NCBI GenBank assembly: GCA_011772495.1
Contig: WVZL01000046.1
Location: 1-64,000 of the forward strand
From: Candidatus Aminicenantota bacterium
GTDB lineage: Bacteria > Acidobacteriota > Aminicenantia > Aminicenantales > Aminicenantaceae
Direction of reading: 5' to 3'
Length of the DNA stretch: 64,000 nt
Of the stretch, positions 35,766 to 44,683 are shown in pieces. The notes beneath the pieces are model-generated. The model searched no databases and had not been told where the DNA came from. It was given only the letters and a program-made list of their open reading frames with translations. The translations under genes were made by a program, and so were the position numbers. Every line of letters starts with the position of its first letter. The first letter of the stretch is position 1.

Positions 35766-35966
35766 TTAGGCCTTAACGACGTTCTTAGCTACGGGTCCTC
35801 GGTCGCCTTCTTCCACATCAAAGGTCACCGGGTCACCAGCGGTCAGGGCCTTAAACCCGGGCATGTTGATGGAAGTGTAGTGAACAAATACATCCGGACC
35901 GTTTTCCTGCTCAAGAAAGCCATATCCTTTTTCTTCACTAAACCATTTTACTGTTCCTTTTGGCAA
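35766..35966 (-). CDS. Cold-shock protein, CspA family
   Basis: This is a 66-residue single OB-fold nucleic-acid-binding protein. It opens [20 protein letters not shown] with RNP1 (KGYGF) and RNP2 (VFVHYT), the two motifs that contact single-stranded RNA, and closes with [11 protein letters not shown]. It acts as an RNA chaperone. AAAGGAG precedes the ATG. It lies downstream of the FKBP gene on the same strand with 205 bp between them, enough for the long leader usual in csp genes. Confidence 0.95.
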   Translation of the reverse strand: MPKGTVKWFSEEKGYGFLEQENGPDVFVHYTSINMPGFKALTAGDPVTFDVEEGDRGPVAKNVVKA

Positions 35967-36171
35967 GTTAGACTCCTTTCATAAATTTTTTTGGTCCCGA
36001 AGCTGAGGTGGTGACTCTGGCCCAAGGAATGATCCTTCAGAGTAATACCGACCTTTGAGTAACGCCGGGCCATTCTTATATGCTCCAATTGAAGTCATAG
36101 AGATCGAAAAATTTGGGACTAAGCGCTTTGATTTATTCATCTTAAAGGTGAGTATTAATGAGGGGGAAAAT

Positions 36172-36606
36172 TCATGTGATTCCAACTAATTCGATGTCAA
36201 AGACTAATGTTTTTCCCGCTAAGGGGTGGTTGGCATCAAGCGTGACAGTATCTTCGCTGACATCGGTAATGATAGCATTGATGAGAGGCGCATCCGGCTG
36301 ATTAAGCCTAACCCCGACTTGTTTCCCAACAGCCGGAGTAATACCTTCAGGGAATTCGCTTTTCTTCCTTTCCCAGATCAATTCTTCGCGCCTTGGTCCG
36401 TATGCCTCTTCAGGAGAAATAGTAACTGTTTTTTTCTCATCGACTTCCATACCCACGATACTTTTCTCAAAGCCTGGAATGACTTCTCCCTCTCCGATCG
36501 TAAATTCAAGCGGACCTCTTTCTTCTGAAGTGTCAAACACAGTGCCGTCTTCGAATTTACCTGTGTAATGGACTTTTATCTTATCTCCATTTTTCGCTTG
36601 AGCCAT
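36172..36606 (-). CDS. FKBP-type peptidyl-prolyl cis-trans isomerase (SlyD-like)
   Basis: This is a 144-residue FKBP of the SlyD type. It has the opening KVHYTGKFEDGTVFDTSEER, PLEFTIGEGEVIPGFEKSIVGM, the insert-in-flap region rich in charge (about residues 65-130), and the closing HPLAGKTLVFDIELV. It catalyses prolyl isomerisation and acts as a chaperone in the cytoplasm. The His-rich metal-binding C-tail of E. coli SlyD is absent. AGAGGAGC precedes the ATG. It is next to cspA, a stress-folding pairing that may be incidental. Confidence 0.95.
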   Translation of the reverse strand: MAQAKNGDKIKVHYTGKFEDGTVFDTSEERGPLEFTIGEGEVIPGFEKSIVGMEVDEKKTVTISPEEAYGPRREELIWERKKSEFPEGITPAVGKQVGVRLNQPDAPLINAIITDVSEDTVTLDANHPLAGKTLVFDIELVGIT

Positions 36607-36926
36607 GTAAAGCTCCTCTTTATAAAGATTAGAGGTTTAAATAATCGCCTTTGTGCGCGGGCGGCAAAACTTTATTCCTCTAAAATATTCTCAGTAAAAG
36701 ACTTTATAGCACAGGAATAACTCCATGTCAAAACCTAAAATATCAAAAAATCCTCGAATAATAATAGACAAAAACATCCTGTCCTCTTATAATGAGCAAA
36801 ACAGAATTTTTGGCTGGCTCATAACAGGTTGGAAAGACTGGATATTGAATACACAGGAAAGGCCACTCAACCCTGTGCCCTTTTATTCAACACAATCCAG
36901 AATAGAACAATCTAAGAGTATTGTAG
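36607..36926. other. Intergenic region before the GT gene
   Basis: This 320-bp gap between the divergent FKBP and glycosyltransferase genes contains a 75-codon open frame (36725-36952), but it lacks a family likeness and a good ribosome site, so I do not call it. No repeat element or RNA gene is seen. Both promoters should be here. Confidence 0.45.
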
Positions 36927-38159
36927 ATGAGCAAATCAAAGTCTGGTATTGAATTCATTGTAGGGATACCTTCCTACCTCGAAGCAGATACCATCTCTTT
37001 TGTCACTAAACAGGTTGATGTAGGGCTCACTAGGCATTTCGGCCAGCTAAAATCCATGATTGTAAATGTCGATAATAGCAGCGAAGATGATACCAAAGGA
37101 GCCTTTCTGGCCACGGAAACCAGAACTCCAAAGCATTACATCTCCACTCCGAAAGGAATCAAAGGAAAGGGAAATAACTTTCTCAATCTTTTGAATTTTG
37201 CCAAAAAGCAAGGTCAATCACTCAAAGCAGTCCTGACTGTCGATGCCGACCTCCGCTCTATCACTCCGGAATGGATAAAGTATTTGGGAGAACCCATTTT
37301 AAAAGGATATGATTACGTTCTACCTCTTTATTCTCGGCACCAATTTGATGGAACAATAACCAACCATATTTGTTATCCATTGGTGTATGCTCTCCTGGGC
37401 AAGGATTTCCGCCAACCCATCGGTGGCGAAATCGGATTTTCGCCAGCGCTCATGAATTACTGGCTTAAACAGAAATGGAATTCTTCCATCAAACAGTACG
37501 GCATTGATATTTTTATGACCCTGCAGGCGATTTTCGGCGACTTCAAGATATGCGAGTCAGGACTCGGCACCAAGGTCCATAAGGCCAGTGCGCCCAAACT
37601 CGGACCCATGTTCACTCAGGTTATTACAACCCTGTTTGACCTGCTCATCTCCAGAGAGTCAACCTGGATGAGTATCCCGGTGATCAAGCCAGAGCCAAAG
37701 GTACGATTTGGCCTTAAAGAACTTGGCCAGCCTCAGGAATTGAAAATCAATATTCGAGAGCTGAAAGAAAAGCTGAGGGCAGAATACTGGCCCAGAGAAA
37801 GACTGCTCAAAAAATATCTGAACGAATATGCCATCATGAACCTGGAGGGCATGTTCGAACAGGATGTCTACAATATTGATACTCTCATGTGGATCCAGGT
37901 GGTCTACCAACTCATCTTCTGGTACAGAAACGGCTCCTCTAAGGTCAGAAAGGATATCGTCGAAGCGTTGAAGCCTCTTTATTTTGCCCGTTCAGTGACT
38001 TTCAACTACCAGACCTGGCGCTACAGCACCAAGTATGTTGAACAGGCTATACTCGAACAGGCCAAGGCTTTTGCCTCCCAAAAGCCCTACTTTTTTGGAC
38101 TTTATGTGAATGAAGTCAGGCTTTATGTGGATGAGATCAAAAAGCGGATAGATAAATAG
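36927..38159 (+). CDS. GT-A glycosyltransferase, possibly glucosylglycerate-synthase-like (GT81-like)
   Basis: This is a 410-residue soluble glycosyltransferase. The nucleotide-sugar half has FIVGIPSYLEADTI, SMIVNVDNSSEDDTKG, the metal-binding VDADLRSI, and LPLYSRHQFDGT. The acceptor half has CYPLVYALLGKDFRQPIGGEIGFSPAL, which resembles the tail of glucosyl-3-phosphoglycerate and related synthases (GT81), followed by a helical C-terminal domain of about 170 residues. If so it would make a compatible solute. The match is by eye, and another GT2-like role is possible. No phosphatase partner is adjacent. Confidence 0.65.
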   Translation: MSKSKSGIEFIVGIPSYLEADTISFVTKQVDVGLTRHFGQLKSMIVNVDNSSEDDTKGAFLATETRTPKHYISTPKGIKGKGNNFLNLLNFAKKQGQSLKAVLTVDADLRSITPEWIKYLGEPILKGYDYVLPLYSRHQFDGTITNHICYPLVYALLGKDFRQPIGGEIGFSPALMNYWLKQKWNSSIKQYGIDIFMTLQAIFGDFKICESGLGTKVHKASAPKLGPMFTQVITTLFDLLISRESTWMSIPVIKPEPKVRFGLKELGQPQELKINIRELKEKLRAEYWPRERLLKKYLNEYAIMNLEGMFEQDVYNIDTLMWIQVVYQLIFWYRNGSSKVRKDIVEALKPLYFARSVTFNYQTWRYSTKYVEQAILEQAKAFASQKPYFFGLYVNEVRLYVDEIKKRIDK

Positions 38160-38323
38160 CTCAGCCAGATTATAAATTATCAAAGGAATTTAGGTCTTTA
38201 TAAGCTTTATGTTTGATCAAAAATATTAAAGCCTATATCCTGCTCTAATCTGTTTCAGGAATTGAAAATTTTCAATGCGTTTGCTGATCGTCTTGTCTTT
38301 CTCCCTATCGTTTCTCTTCAGGA

Positions 38324-38917
38324 TCATCTGACACTTTTGGCCCACTTCTCCCAGTTTGAATATCTGGGAAAGTACAATAAAAACAGAAAACCTGACCAGA
38401 TCACCAATATATAGAAATCCCTGCTGGATCCGCCTAGAAGAAAAAGAATTAATCCGAACAGGGCAGGAACCTCACACAGAGCAGAAGTGATGATCGATGT
38501 TCGGCTGAGCTTTATGATGACCTCTTCTATGTTTTCGAAAGAGGTTTTTTTAAAAAGGATACCTCTTATTTTGATTATGATCATAAGCTGGATCAGGGCC
38601 AAGACATACAGCCCGTAGCGGAGAGGTGTTAAATTAAAACTACTGGCAAATCCTTCAAAAGATACATACTGGGCCTTTATTATTACTGTCACAACTATAT
38701 AAATAAACAGGCTGGCGATAATAGCCGAGCTGATTAGAGCAGTAGTCCGATAAGGTTTCTTCAAGTCTTCCAAATTTATCTCCGTTCCTGCAATCTGATG
38801 TTTAGGCCTTTCAGTCAAAAGCTTATAACAAAAGAGAAACTTCCTGTCAAAAAAAGCTTTGGCTAGCCCTAAACTATGCAAAAAGCATAAGATTCCGATT
38901 CCTTCATCAATGATCAA
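38324..38917 (-). CDS. Four-helix integral membrane protein of unknown function
   Basis: This is a 197-residue protein that I do not recognise. About 70 N-terminal residues precede four hydrophobic segments (ALISSAIIASLFIYIVVTVII, YGLYVLALIQLMIIIKI, ITSALCEVPALFGLILFLLG, ILVIWSGFLFLLYFP) and a basic C-terminus. The only start available is TTG at 38917, with GGAAGGGAG beside it; the true N-terminus is uncertain. The gene is convergent to the glycosyltransferase and divergent to 39063-39773. Composition is in line with its neighbours. Confidence 0.6.
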   Translation of the reverse strand: MIIDEGIGILCFLHSLGLAKAFFDRKFLFCYKLLTERPKHQIAGTEINLEDLKKPYRTTALISSAIIASLFIYIVVTVIIKAQYVSFEGFASSFNLTPLRYGLYVLALIQLMIIIKIRGILFKKTSFENIEEVIIKLSRTSIITSALCEVPALFGLILFLLGGSSRDFYILVIWSGFLFLLYFPRYSNWEKWAKSVR

Positions 38918-39062
38918 CTCCCTTCCATCTTGATCTAAAGGTCAGCTTTGATCAAGGCGAGGAATTTTTTTTGATTAATTCTTTAATAATGCTAAAATAC
39001 AAGGGCTTAGCGGCGACAAAATCATCGGAAGGCTTTAAGGACAGCGGAAGGAGGCCGAACAA

Positions 39063-39773
39063 ATGAATCCCGATCTTATCATATTCATTGGCGCTGCAGG
39101 GATTTTGCTGGGCTTTGTCTTTTTAATCGTTTTTATCTACCGGCGAATCCGCTGGTTGATTCGAGCTATCGGGAGAAAACCAAACGCCCGTCCTCGATAT
39201 CTTGCTGGCTTGAGGAATCTGATATTCATCCTCCTCTGGACAGCCGTATTAGGAGTCGTCTTCTTTGTCGGACTCTTTTTCAGAGCTTATTTTGCCTTTA
39301 CCTACGAAAAACCCGTGGCTGAGATCATGACCGAGGCGACTCAGGAAACTGATGCCAGCCTGGTCACCCTGTTCCAATCTTTGCCTGAAGGGTCCCAGAT
39401 GGGGAAAGAATTTCTGATAAAGGGAGACCAGTGGATGCTGGAGGGAGACATTCTCAAGTGGGACAACTGGCTGAGCTTTTTGGGCTTGAAAACTCGGTAT
39501 CGATTAACCCGCTTCAGAGGACGTTATGTTCAGGTTAAGGATGAAATCCAGCAAGAGGGGACAATCTATTCCCTGGTCGAGGAGGAAGATCACCCTTTCT
39601 GGAGATATCTCTATAAATACGGACAAACACTCCCTCTGGTCAGCACCGTGTACGGAAATGCCGTGTTTCAAACTGCCGGGAAGAGCAGGCATTTTCTGAT
39701 CTACGTCAGCCCGTCTGGTTTTGTGGTTAGAGAAAAAGTCGGAGAACAAGAAATCCCCTTTAAAAGACCTTAG
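39063..39773 (+). CDS. Membrane-anchored protein of unknown function (236 residues)
   Basis: I do not recognise the family. Two N-terminal membrane segments (residues 5-27, FIGAAGILLGFVFLIVFIY, and 45-72) are separated by a basic loop (RRIRWLIRAIGRKPNARPR). An extracytoplasmic domain of about 150 residues follows (EGSQMGKEFLIKGDQW, GRYVQVKDEIQQEG, YVSPSGFVVREKVG). AAGGAGGCCGAAC precedes the ATG. It stands alone, divergent from 38324-38917. Confidence 0.72.
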   Translation: MNPDLIIFIGAAGILLGFVFLIVFIYRRIRWLIRAIGRKPNARPRYLAGLRNLIFILLWTAVLGVVFFVGLFFRAYFAFTYEKPVAEIMTEATQETDASLVTLFQSLPEGSQMGKEFLIKGDQWMLEGDILKWDNWLSFLGLKTRYRLTRFRGRYVQVKDEIQQEGTIYSLVEEEDHPFWRYLYKYGQTLPLVSTVYGNAVFQTAGKSRHFLIYVSPSGFVVREKVGEQEIPFKRP

Positions 39774-40146
39774 ACAAGAATAAGCGATGTTCCCGCTTCT
39801 GAAGAGGAGAGTCATGAATTCGAATTTGATTCTGGGCAATCTGAGTTTACTGGAAAGCGGGTATTGGTATAACATCCGGATGAAAATCGATTAAAAAAAG
39901 AATAACCGATAGGAAATCATAGAAGCGGCATAAAGAGGAAAAAATTATTTATTATTCTTAACGATATTTCGGTATAATACTATAGTATTTCTATAGGAAT
40001 AATGTAATCTGAGTGATACATTCGTCCCCATATCAGGACAGAAAATTTGTCCTGATAATGCTTGGAAGCCAAATGTTACTTGGCATAAAAATTGCTGTTA
40101 TAGAGATGAGAATTTAATTGAATCTTGATATAAAGGAGGAATTAAC
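39774..40146 (+). promoter_or_regulatory. Structured leader/regulatory region of the BamA-type fusion gene
   Basis: Within this 373-bp gap are a 14-bp perfect palindrome AATACTATAGTATT (39976-39989), a hairpin with 10-bp arms TATCAGGACA / TGTCCTGATA (40031-40040 and 40048-40057), and a second hairpin GCCAA / TTGGC (40068-40072 and 40080-40084). AAGGAGG is at 40134-40140. The set looks like an operator plus a structured 5' leader. No T-run follows either hairpin. Confidence 0.5.
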
Positions 40147-43100
40147 ATGAATTCCATATCTCGACTGAGATTATTAATTATGAGCCTTTTGTTTCTAACT
40201 CTCATTTCAGCACCTCTTTTGAAAGCCCAGTATTTTGGACGAAACAAGGTGCAGTATGAGACGTTTGATTTTAAGGTCATGAAGACAGAACACTTCGATA
40301 TTTACTTCTATCCTGAGAATGAACAGGCAGCCCAACAGGCTGCCCGGATGGCAGAACGTTGGTACGCTCGGTTATCCCGAATTTTCAAACATGACCTGAG
40401 AGGCCGTCAGCCGTTAATCCTTTACGCTAGCGGTCCTCATTTCCAGCAAACAACAGCCATTCCGGGCATCATAGGAGAAGGAACAGGCGGAGTGACAGAA
40501 ATGTTCAAACGAAGGATTATTCTCCCCTTAGGAGCTACCCTTGCTGAGTCTGATCATGTGATCGGGCATGAGCTTGTCCATGCCTTCCAGTTCGATATCA
40601 CCTCCTATTCAGCTCCGAGGAATGCCAATGCACCCCCCACAGCTCTCAGACTTCCGTTATGGTTTATCGAAGGGCTGGCAGAATATCTCTCCATCGGACC
40701 GAACGATCCTCATACAGCCATGTGGATGCGGGATATAACTCAAAGAGATAAAATCCCTGCAGTCAAGAAGCTCAATAACCCCAAGTATTTCCCTTACCGA
40801 TACGGCCAGGCTCTTTGGGCCTACATCACTGGAAGATGGGGAGATTCAGAAGTCGCGAGTCTCATGAAGGGTGTCGGCAGAGCCGGTGATTATGAAGTAG
40901 CTATCGAGAAGCTCCTCGGTCTCTCTTTGGAGGAACTGTCCACAGATTGGCAGGAGGCTATGAAAAAAGCTTACGTGCCCCTTTCCAAGATAACTCGAAT
41001 ATCAGAAAAATCGAGCCGTCCCTTGTTTGTGGCCAATAAAGAAAACCCGTTGAATGTTTCCCCATCTCTAAGTCCAGATGGAAAGAAGATCGTTTTCCTA
41101 TCCACTCGAGACCTGTTTTCGATCGACATGTATCTGGCCGATTCAGGAACGGGCCAAATCGAGCGAAAACTTGTCAGGGCAGCCACGAATCCTCATTTTG
41201 AGAGCCTTCAGTTCATAAAATCTTCTGGTTCCTGGGATGCTAAAGGAAGGCGCTTTGTTTTCGGAGCCATAAGCAAAGGTCAGCCTGTCCTTACTCTCAT
41301 CGATGTCAAGAGTGGAAAGACTGAAAAAGAGGTGAAATTCCCTGAACTGGGAGAGATTTTGAATCCGACCTGGTCCCCTGATGGGCGCTTCATTGCCTTC
41401 TCGGCTGTAGTTGGAGGCTTGACAGATATCTACATCTATGACCTTGAAACCGAAGAATTGAAAAACATAACAGATGATTCTTATTCCGATCTCTATCCTG
41501 TCTGGTCACCCGATGGCCGGGCTATCGCCTTTGTCACCGATCGATTTTCCACTACCCTCTCTATTCTGAATATAGGAAATTATGAGCTTGCGCTTATGAA
41601 TCCAGATACGGGTGAGATACAAAGAGTTCCTGCATTCAGCAAAGCTAAAAATATCAATCCCCAGTGGTCTCCAGACTCGAGAAGCTTGTATTTTATTTCA
41701 GATCAAAACGGCATCTCCAACATCTACCGCATTGATCTCGAAAGCGAGAAAATCTTTCAGATCACAAATCTTTACACAGGAGTTAGTGGTATCACAGGAT
41801 TAAGCCCAGCTCTTTCTCTTTCTCAAGAAACCGGGCAACTTGCCTACTGTGTATATGAAGAAGATAAATACAGCATCTATGCTCTAGATTCTCTGGAAGA
41901 TATGGAAACTAAGGAACCGGTGGCTCAATTCGGTCAAATCAATCCTTCGCTGCTCCCCCCCCGGGAAAAGCCACAAGGAGACGTTGTAAGCCTTCTGAAT
42001 AACCCGCTCTACGGCCTTCCTGGTGAAGCTGAATTTGAAGTAGAAGATTACAAGCCAAAATTAACTCTTGATTATGTCACTCAGCCCCAATTAGCTGTAG
42101 GAGTCGATAGGTTTGGCACTTACACCGCAGGAGGCATCGCGATGATCTTCAGCGACATGCTGGGGTATAACAATCTTGTCACCATGTTTCAGGTAAGCAG
42201 CCGACTCGCAGATTCGACAGCATTGGTTGGATTTCAAAACACCAGGAGAAGACTGAACTGGGGAGTCGTGGTCCAGCGTATCCCTTATGTTTATGGAGGA
42301 TTCAGAGCTAGAAGGGGTGAAGTCTTTGGACAACCGGCCATAATCGAAGAAGAGATTATCTTTCGGCAGGTCAATTACCAGGTATCCGGGTTTGCGGCCT
42401 ATCCGTTCGATCAATCTCGTCGTTTTGAAGTCTCCGGAGGATACCGTCTCATCGACTTCGATGATGAGGTATGGACAAGAGCCTTTTCGTTAGTCACCGG
42501 AGCCGAGTTAGTCAGAGAAAAGGAAAAACTGCCCTCTGCGCCCAGCCTCCATTTTGGCTTTGCCACTGCTGCCCTTGTTTACGATAGTGCGTTATACGGC
42601 GCCACAAGTCCTATCCTGGGACAGAGTTATCGCCTCGAGGTTTCACCGACTTTCGGTACACTTGATTTCTACACAGTCCTGGCTGACTACCGGCGCTATT
42701 TTATGCCTTTCAAACCTTTCACGCTGGCTTTCCGTATTCTCCACTTCGGCCGCTACGGAGGAGGCGGGGAAGACGATCGACTTTATCCGTTATTTATCGG
42801 CTATGAGTCTCTGGTACGAGGTTATAATATCCGTTCCTTCAGCGTGCAGGAAGTCGAATCAGCAACAGATCCCTTTGATTTTGACCAATTGTTAGGAAGC
42901 CGGATAGTCGTGGCCAACGCAGAATTTCGTTTTCCGCTGTTGGGTGTGCTCGGTATAGGAAGAGGATATTACGGGTTTCTCCCTATCGAATTTAATGCTT
43001 TCTTCGATACTGGATTGGCCTGGTGGAGTGACGATGACAGGAATGCCTGGTTCTTAGGCGGAGACCGCAAGCTTGTTTCTAGTGTAGGAGTGGGTCTTCG

Positions 43101-43206
43101 GATGAATATGTTTGGATATCTCATCCTGGGAGCTCACCTGGTCAATCCCTTGAGCAGACCGAATAAAGACTGGCACTTCCAGTTCACCTTAACTCCAGGA
43201 TTCTGA
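40147..43206 (+). CDS. Gluzincin-like protease / TolB-type propeller / BamA-TamA-type barrel fusion
   Basis: This is a 1019-residue exported protein with three regions. After the signal peptide, residues 40-290 look like a peptidase-MA-type metalloprotease: HVIGHELVHAFQ (His141, Glu142, His145) and the third-ligand helix WFIEGLAEYLS. Residues 300-600 carry TolB-like PD40 propeller blades (SPSLSPDGKKIVFLST, PTWSPDGRFIAFSA, PVWSPDGRAIAFVT, PQWSPDSRSLYFIS). Residues 680-1019 form a surface-antigen/BamA-like barrel ending FQFTLTPGF, a C-terminal aromatic signature for outer-membrane insertion. AAAGGAGG precedes the ATG. Its role may be surface peptide processing and transport, which is inference. 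It ends at a strong terminator. Confidence 0.88.
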   Translation: MNSISRLRLLIMSLLFLTLISAPLLKAQYFGRNKVQYETFDFKVMKTEHFDIYFYPENEQAAQQAARMAERWYARLSRIFKHDLRGRQPLILYASGPHFQQTTAIPGIIGEGTGGVTEMFKRRIILPLGATLAESDHVIGHELVHAFQFDITSYSAPRNANAPPTALRLPLWFIEGLAEYLSIGPNDPHTAMWMRDITQRDKIPAVKKLNNPKYFPYRYGQALWAYITGRWGDSEVASLMKGVGRAGDYEVAIEKLLGLSLEELSTDWQEAMKKAYVPLSKITRISEKSSRPLFVANKENPLNVSPSLSPDGKKIVFLSTRDLFSIDMYLADSGTGQIERKLVRAATNPHFESLQFIKSSGSWDAKGRRFVFGAISKGQPVLTLIDVKSGKTEKEVKFPELGEILNPTWSPDGRFIAFSAVVGGLTDIYIYDLETEELKNITDDSYSDLYPVWSPDGRAIAFVTDRFSTTLSILNIGNYELALMNPDTGEIQRVPAFSKAKNINPQWSPDSRSLYFISDQNGISNIYRIDLESEKIFQITNLYTGVSGITGLSPALSLSQETGQLAYCVYEEDKYSIYALDSLEDMETKEPVAQFGQINPSLLPPREKPQGDVVSLLNNPLYGLPGEAEFEVEDYKPKLTLDYVTQPQLAVGVDRFGTYTAGGIAMIFSDMLGYNNLVTMFQVSSRLADSTALVGFQNTRRRLNWGVVVQRIPYVYGGFRARRGEVFGQPAIIEEEIIFRQVNYQVSGFAAYPFDQSRRFEVSGGYRLIDFDDEVWTRAFSLVTGAELVREKEKLPSAPSLHFGFATAALVYDSALYGATSPILGQSYRLEVSPTFGTLDFYTVLADYRRYFMPFKPFTLAFRILHFGRYGGGGEDDRLYPLFIGYESLVRGYNIRSFSVQEVESATDPFDFDQLLGSRIVVANAEFRFPLLGVLGIGRGYYGFLPIEFNAFFDTGLAWWSDDDRNAWFLGGDRKLVSSVGVGLRMNMFGYLILGAHLVNPLSRPNKDWHFQFTLTPGF

Positions 43207-43230
43207 TTTTATCGGGCTTGTTTTCACATA

Positions 43231-43268
43231 GGGTCAGGTCTTAACTTTCAAGACCTGACCCTTTTTTT
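43231..43268. terminator. Intrinsic terminator (12-bp stem) formed by a GGGTCAGGTCTT repeat pair
   Basis: Perfect arms GGGTCAGGTCTT (43231-43242) and AAGACCTGACCC (43250-43261) with a 7-nt loop are followed by seven T. It terminates the plus-strand fusion gene. The arm is the same sequence as the scattered short repeat at 31082, 50125, 54314 and 62415. The T-run reaches into the stop codon of the convergent DUF2461 gene. Confidence 0.85.
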
Positions 43269-43983
43269 ACATCTTGAATTGTGGCTTCCGGCTGCTCATC
43301 GAAACCAGCCACCTGTGGAGGGGAGCTAGAGGACGATACTTCTTCCAGCAATATTCAAGGAGACGACTGGAATAAAGCTCATCCGGCAGCCCTATTTCTT
43401 GCCCGACATGCAATCCATTGTGCAAAAGAAGCCTGGCATTGGGATGAGAGGGATCGTAGCCAGCAGGTACTCGTTTATAATGCTCACCACCCAAACTAAA
43501 GCCTTTGATCTTCAATGTCTTTTTCAGAAGAATTGACAGTTCTTTCCCGTATTCAGGATGGATGACCGACTTACGGTAATGGTCCAGCAATTGACGCGGA
43601 AACATGTAGAGCCCTACCCCCAAGATCAATTTATGAGGCTCCAGATGAAAATAGAATCCAGAGCACTCCATTCGGGGGCGGTTTCCTTCCCAGAAAAAAA
43701 TTCCCAGGTGGGTTTTGTAAGGGGATTTATCCGGGCTGAAACGGATATCGCGCGATATCCGGAATAATGATTTGTTGACTTTAGGTATAGCATTGATATC
43801 CGGAGATAAAGACCTTAACCGGCTCCCCATGGCTGTAATAAATGTTCGAGCAGGTTCCATTACAAAAGTCTCATAATCCTTCTTATGGCTGTGAAACCAG
43901 TCTTTGTTATTGTTTTTTCTCAGGTTATGGAAAAAATCGATTGTTTCTTTAGAGAATCCTTTGAAATTTGATTCGTTTGACAC
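43267..43983 (-). CDS. DUF2461 family protein
   Basis: This is a 238-residue protein matching the DUF2461 (TIGR02453) family. It opens TIDFFHNLRKNNNKDWFHSH with LFRISRDIRFSPDKSPYKTH (a family hallmark) and MECSGFYFHLEP, and has the usual length of about 220-240. The function is unknown. It starts at GTG 43983 with AAGGAGTGAAAG before it. It is convergent with the BamA-type fusion gene and shares its terminator region. No other gene on its strand adjoins closely. Confidence 0.93.
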   Translation of the reverse strand: MSNESNFKGFSKETIDFFHNLRKNNNKDWFHSHKKDYETFVMEPARTFITAMGSRLRSLSPDINAIPKVNKSLFRISRDIRFSPDKSPYKTHLGIFFWEGNRPRMECSGFYFHLEPHKLILGVGLYMFPRQLLDHYRKSVIHPEYGKELSILLKKTLKIKGFSLGGEHYKRVPAGYDPSHPNARLLLHNGLHVGQEIGLPDELYSSRLLEYCWKKYRPLAPLHRWLVSMSSRKPQFKM

Positions 43984-44110
43984 CTTTCACTCCTTAGGGT
44001 GGAAATAAATAATCCTGGGGTTTTTCTTCTTTAAATTTTCAAAAAACATCTTTTCTCATGAATTCGAAAATATATTAATAACATATATTAAGTAGGGCAT
44101 CAAATCTCAG

Positions 44111-44683
44111 TCACGATGACTTTATCTGCTTCATGAAGAAAAAGGGCCATTGCTTTATTTTTTCAACCTCCACCTGATCGAATCCCGACAATCTAGCTAG
44201 AGACTCAGCGTCTTGGCAGGTATAACTCTGACCGAAAACAGCAGACCGGAGATACCATCTCATGAACCTGTCCCAAACATACCAGGCCGTAAACTGGCGC
44301 GCGAACCGAGTGAAGCCTTCCTCTGAAGCATCTCTATCCGCCTCTGCTATGAACGCCAATCCATCTGATCCCAGCACGCGTCGAATTTCCTGGAGCCCTC
44401 TCACCGCGTCTGGCCAGTGCTTGATAGAGCCCACACTCAGGGCAATATCGAAAACATTATTCTCGAACGGGAGGTTCACAGCGTCACCTCTTCTGAAGAC
44501 GCAACTTTTTACCTGCTGGCGAATCCTCAGTCGCTCGGCAGCTCTCACCTGGGTCGGTGAGTAGTCAATCCCGACCAGAGAGGCTGTTGGATTTTGCTTG
44601 GCTAATCGAAGAGTTAGGATGCCTGGCCCAGATCCTACATCCAGGATTCGGACCTTCCTGGTGGGCCGAATTTCACTCGCCAA
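44111..44683 (-). CDS. Class I SAM-dependent methyltransferase, 5' frame interrupted by an in-frame TGA
   Basis: The 190 codons from TTG 44683 carry the SAM-binding motif RILDVGSGPGILTLRLA, the acidic VGIDYSPTQ, VFRRGDAVNLPFENNVFDIALSV and the family's RRVLGSDGLAFIAEAD. Reading upstream without a frame change, the expected N-terminal sequence continues (WSWNFIQGPLYNRLISK) back to an in-frame TGA at 44780-44782. Ten codons earlier lies an ATG at 44812 (MKQPRGKHQL). The natural gene therefore seems to run 44111-44812 with a stop at codon 11, which could be a nonsense mutation (CGA to TGA), a sequencing error or readthrough. The TTG at 44683 leaves the fold short of its first helices. Confidence 0.7.
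   Translation of the reverse strand: MASEIRPTRKVRILDVGSGPGILTLRLAKQNPTASLVGIDYSPTQVRAAERLRIRQQVKSCVFRRGDAVNLPFENNVFDIALSVGSIKHWPDAVRGLQEIRRVLGSDGLAFIAEADRDASEEGFTRFARQFTAWYVWDRFMRWYLRSAVFGQSYTCQDAESLARLSGFDQVEVEKIKQWPFFFMKQIKSS

Noticed and set aside
36725-36952. 75-codon plus-strand frame before the glycosyltransferase
   Set aside because: It overlaps the start of the glycosyltransferase gene, lacks a ribosome site and resembles no family. It remains possible but unsupported.
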